From NCBI GenBank assembly GCA_020086605.1, contig JACBWW010000004.1, positions 31,569,488-31,633,487 on the forward strand: a DNA stretch of 64,000 nucleotides. The letters run 5' to 3'. A program made the position numbers and the translations under genes. The notes below the pieces were generated by a model. That model was not told the origin of the DNA. It was given only the letters and a program-made list of their open reading frames with translations, and searched no databases. Origin of the DNA: Lanius collurio. Taxonomy: Eukaryota; Chordata; Aves; Passeriformes; Laniidae. Below, one piece after another: positions 39,326 through 64,000 of this stretch (positions are counted from its first letter, which is position 1; each line of letters opens with the position of its first letter).

Positions 39326-40064
39326 GCAGCTTTTAGGCAGGCATTTAGACAGGCCAGCACTGCTGATCTCTTTGAAGCCTGCTGAAGATTTCTAGGCAGC
39401 TGGAATGCCAGGCTGCACACCCCACTCCATGGCACTTGTGGCTTTATATAGTCAGAGTGTTCAGCCACTAATCTGTAGCAGATTTAATCTTGGCATACAT
39501 TTTTAATGTATGTTATCCGGTAAGGTTGAATAACTGTGGACAAATGGATGTTGTAGCAGGAAGTAGTCTAAAGCCTAATTTTCTTTGTAGACTATTTTTA
39601 TTTGTGAGAAGAGTTCTCCAAAATGTCTGTAGCAGACTTGCTTAATTTAATTAAAACTGTGTGGTGTTTCCAAGCTCAGTACAGGTGTAGTTTATGGGCA
39701 AGTTGTGTTTACATCACAGAGATGTAAAATGCATCCCTTCCCTTTAAAACAAACAAATAAAAAATCACGCGTTGAACAGTTACATTCTCTCAAAATAGAA
39801 AGTTGTAATATCTCATTTGTTTCAAAGGCTTTACATTATGCTCTTAACGTGTTCTTTTTATATGGTGGTGGGGTCTTTTTGGTAAAATCTTATCTTTGCT
39901 TGCAGTTTGCTCATTTTTTTAGAGTAGCTCATCTTCCTACTCAAGCCCCATAAAAAGTAATCTAAGTAATCTTATGTGTTATACAGCAAGTTAAGGATTT
40001 CAAAAGCACAAAGTGTTATATTTGATAAAAGCTTGAAGGTTGTTTAAGTTTAAAGTATTTGGAG

Positions 40065-40084
40065 TTTTTTTTTTTTTTTTTTTT
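40065..40084. repeat. Poly(T) tract, 20 bases
   Basis: An uninterrupted run of 20 T lies in ZNF106 intron 1. I see no retroelement body next to it. Confidence 0.85.
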
Positions 40085-43018
40085 AAGAATTCAAATGTGC
40101 CCGCATTTATCTAGAGAGAGCTCTGTTTCTGAAGTTTCTATATGAAGAATGGAAGTTTTGAGATTGAACAGACTGGTATATGATGAGAGAAAATGCATTG
40201 ACTACATGGCTCAAAAGCTGTCTGGTTCTTGTTGATTTTGCTTAGTGACTGGGGAAATACCTTTGATTTATTATGTCATTTAAACTACTTCATGGAAGTT
40301 CTTTTCCAGTAAAATTGAAGTACTTAATTAAAGTGAACTGTGGGGTTTATAGGTTTAGCAGCATTTGGGAGAAAGCTAAGGGATGATGGAAGGGGCTTAT
40401 ATCTATGTAAGACAGTAAGTCAGGAGGTGATCTGGAAATAGAATGTGTGTCTGTGTTCTCCCAGACCCTGTAACATCTACCGAATCTCTTTATTTCTGAG
40501 TCCGTGCCTTCAAGGGCTTCTCTCTGTAGAGTTGAAAGTTTCCCTTTTCATAGTGACATCCAATAGCATTTGAATTCTATTAGTATTTTTAGTACTCTGT
40601 CATAAGTAATGCCCAGCTGATTGGGCAGTTTGCTGAAAACTCTTCCTGTAATCGTGTATAGTTACTGTATGTTTTAATTAGCCAAAACAGGTGTAATGTT
40701 AGCTCTGCTGGTGGAAGCTTTTTAATGTTCCATGCTAACTGGGCTGCTTCTCCTGATTTAAGTCCCATGCTGCTTTCACCCCAGTGCAGAATGAATTCTG
40801 TAAATACTTGGGTAATCTTGAATGAGATCTTGAGCACATGTAGGCTATTACTCCACTAAACTACAAAGTAGTGCCAGTGAAGAATGTTGAGAGAGTACAG
40901 AATATTTTAATGCAAAAGGAAGTGTCTGAAATTGGTGCAAAGATTAGCAGCCTTGCTTTCCATGGGTACTTCCATATTAATTGCATTAAACCAGCTTTAC
41001 TATGTTGGATAGGCATCTAAACATTTGTTGCTTGTGTGTGATCATTAGTAATTCCTTTAGATCTGTTGCAGCTGCACGGATCTGTGCATAAACTGTATAT
41101 TGATGATGTGCAGCTATACTCAATAAGTCACTAGAGGATCAGGAGTCTGCAATATCTCATTTTCTGTCTCTACTCACATTAGCTTAAACTTTCCCTAACT
41201 GCTGGCTCAGTTGAAATATGTTTAAAAACAAGTTATGATCTTTATAAATGCTTTTGAAATAATTTGTTCCAAAAGATAGTATTTCTGTATCCTGACCTTC
41301 CATGAAGGCAGGTGCTTTTGCATGGACATCACTGATACCATATGAATTATATGCAGGCTGCAAAGTTTTGTATAATCTTACACTTTTGTTGGGGGTTACA
41401 TGTCAAAATAAACAGCTGCTACTAATGATTCAAATATATCAGGGGCCCATGTGGTGAAGCTAAAAAATACATATTAAAAACTATCAGGTATCTCAGGGAG
41501 ATCAAGAATGGTGGTTAGGGAACACTAGATGACTGAATCTCCTGTTGTGTTTTAAGTGTGTTTGTTTTAGTGTGAGGATGTAGAATTTTTAGGGACAAAA
41601 CTCTCTGTTGTCTAATGGTGGAAGTGCTACTGCAGCTCTCTGTTTCTTCCCTTTTAAACTGGACAGATGCTGGTACCTTATGTATAAATGGACATGCAAA
41701 TCTGTAGGGAAAGAGTTACTTGTCAAAGAACTACATTTTGGACTTAAAGGGTTGTGATTTTTACTTGCTGATTTTTGTTTACAGTTGGACAGAACAACTG
41801 AATATCAGAATTGCTTTAGGTGATCTGGATTTGGTAAAAATCCTGTTCCTGCCCTTTGCTCAAAGCTTTTAGTCAGTACCAGATTTGGAGATTCTGATGT
41901 CCCTGATACAGAAGGTTGATGTTAAATAATTAGAATTAACTTTGTAGAGTCAGCTGTCAGAAGAGTTCTTGAAGGCTCTTGCAGGTTAAGTTTGATGCTA
42001 CTAGCTAAGTTAGCTCTGAAGTTACCTAATATAAGATAGCAAAACTTGAAAGGATTTGTATTTTTCTGTGCAGATACAAAAATGCCTAGTATTAAAAAAA
42101 TACATTTATTTCCAATTTAGAGTGAGGAACTGCCTCTGCCAAGTCAATAAAAAATTACGTTAATGCTTGGGCATTCTGCATTTTAGTGTATTTTAAGAGA
42201 AAGATAAGTGCAAAATACTATGTTATTTAAACAGACATAGCTGTCTTTGCATTGTAACCTAGACTCTCTAATTTAATTGCACTCCTTATGAGTTAAACAT
42301 TAAGATAAAATACACATGACATTTAATTTGACCTGCTACTGCCTTTATGTGCATGTGTGCAAGTCTTAAGTAGATTGGTGTTAAAATGCTGTCTAAATTG
42401 AGTATTTCAGTACTTGCATGTGTACTTCTTACAGAGGCTAATGAGAAAAATACTGAATTTAAATCACTTCAAGTTTTATTTTGTGGTGAGTAAATGGATT
42501 GATAAAACTTGAAGACTAGTGGTCTTTGACATCATGAATGGCCTTTGTTTCATTTTCCTATGGCCTTAAATATCATCCTTGAGCAGCTCTGTGTACTAAA
42601 ATAAAGATCTGAGTTTGCCCTGCTTGGTTTTCCCAATTCCTTATCTCCCTGTCATAATCCTACTTGAAAAGTGTTTGGTTAATCTAATTTGAGTAGCTGA
42701 GAGGATTCCTATAGATCTCTGGCTGTTGAATAAGTACCATGTGTTGGATGATAAGGAACAAAATGAAAGAAAGGGAAAGCTACTTTTTATTATGGATGTT
42801 TTAGATGACTGTTCAAAACTATCTTATATTTTTTTGATGAATGTTGACTATGCATGAGAGGCATGTACTCTCATAAGCTGCAGTAGTTTTCATGAACAGT
42901 AACTTTGTTTACTTTCTTTAGTAAAATAAATTAATGAAACAAGTAATCCTGAATGTTGGTTACTTTTAAATTGTTTTTATTTTCAGGTATGGGATAAGAT
43001 ATTTCCAGAGTAATAAGC

Positions 43019-64000
<20,982 letters not shown>

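Larger units (their letters stand above)
33961..42986 (+). other. ZNF106: ZNF106 intron 1 (first coding exon preceded by about 9 kb)
   Basis: This is noncoding relative to ZNF106. It contains the solo LTR (37300-38618), an antisense open frame (38879-39325) and a 20-base T run at 40065-40084. The stretches 33961-37299 and 39460-42986 hold nothing else that I recognise. Confidence 0.65.

Overview
This 64 kb window is vertebrate nuclear DNA, most likely from a bird. It carries truncated CR1 LINEs with the avian-type 3' end, a solo endogenous-retrovirus LTR with a layout I associate with songbirds (from memory), compact introns and GC-rich CpG-island promoters. All exons were found by reading splice signals, checking reading phase across every junction, and recognising the proteins. 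No search could be run.

Four protein-coding genes are present in the order and orientations I recall for human 15q15: HAUS2 (-), LRRC57 (+), SNAP23 (-), ZNF106 (+). HAUS2 and LRRC57 are head-to-head across one CpG island (about 2.78-3.56 kb). LRRC57 and SNAP23 are tail-to-tail across about 5 kb without coding sequence. SNAP23 and ZNF106 are head-to-head across two GC-rich blocks (about 32.0-32.8 and 33.4-34.0 kb). HAUS2 is cut by the left edge: only its first three coding exons are seen. LRRC57 (238 codons, 5 coding exons) and SNAP23 (209 codons, 7 coding exons) are complete. ZNF106 is cut by the right edge after 13 coding exons (1592 codons), just inside its WD40 propeller.

The genes do not form a pathway. 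HAUS2 is an augmin spindle subunit, LRRC57 is a small leucine-rich-repeat protein with a predicted myristoyl anchor, SNAP23 is a Qbc-SNARE for exocytosis, and ZNF106 is a nuclear RNA-associated zinc-finger/WD40 protein. What links them is conserved synteny and shared promoters.

Non-genic content: two CR1 fragments (about 1.06-2.13 and 26.27-27.16 kb), a solo LTR with an internal 28-bp triplet repeat in ZNF106 intron 1 (37.30-38.62 kb), a 39-bp tandem duplication, and several homopolymer or G/T-rich tracts. I found no RNA genes, CRISPR arrays or wholly new system. The observations I rate highest are the tryptophan/glycine-rich Argonaute-hook-like segment of ZNF106, its phosphorylation-dependent SUMO motif, the long acidic N-terminal extension of HAUS2, and an orphan antisense ORF of 148 codons in ZNF106 intron 1.
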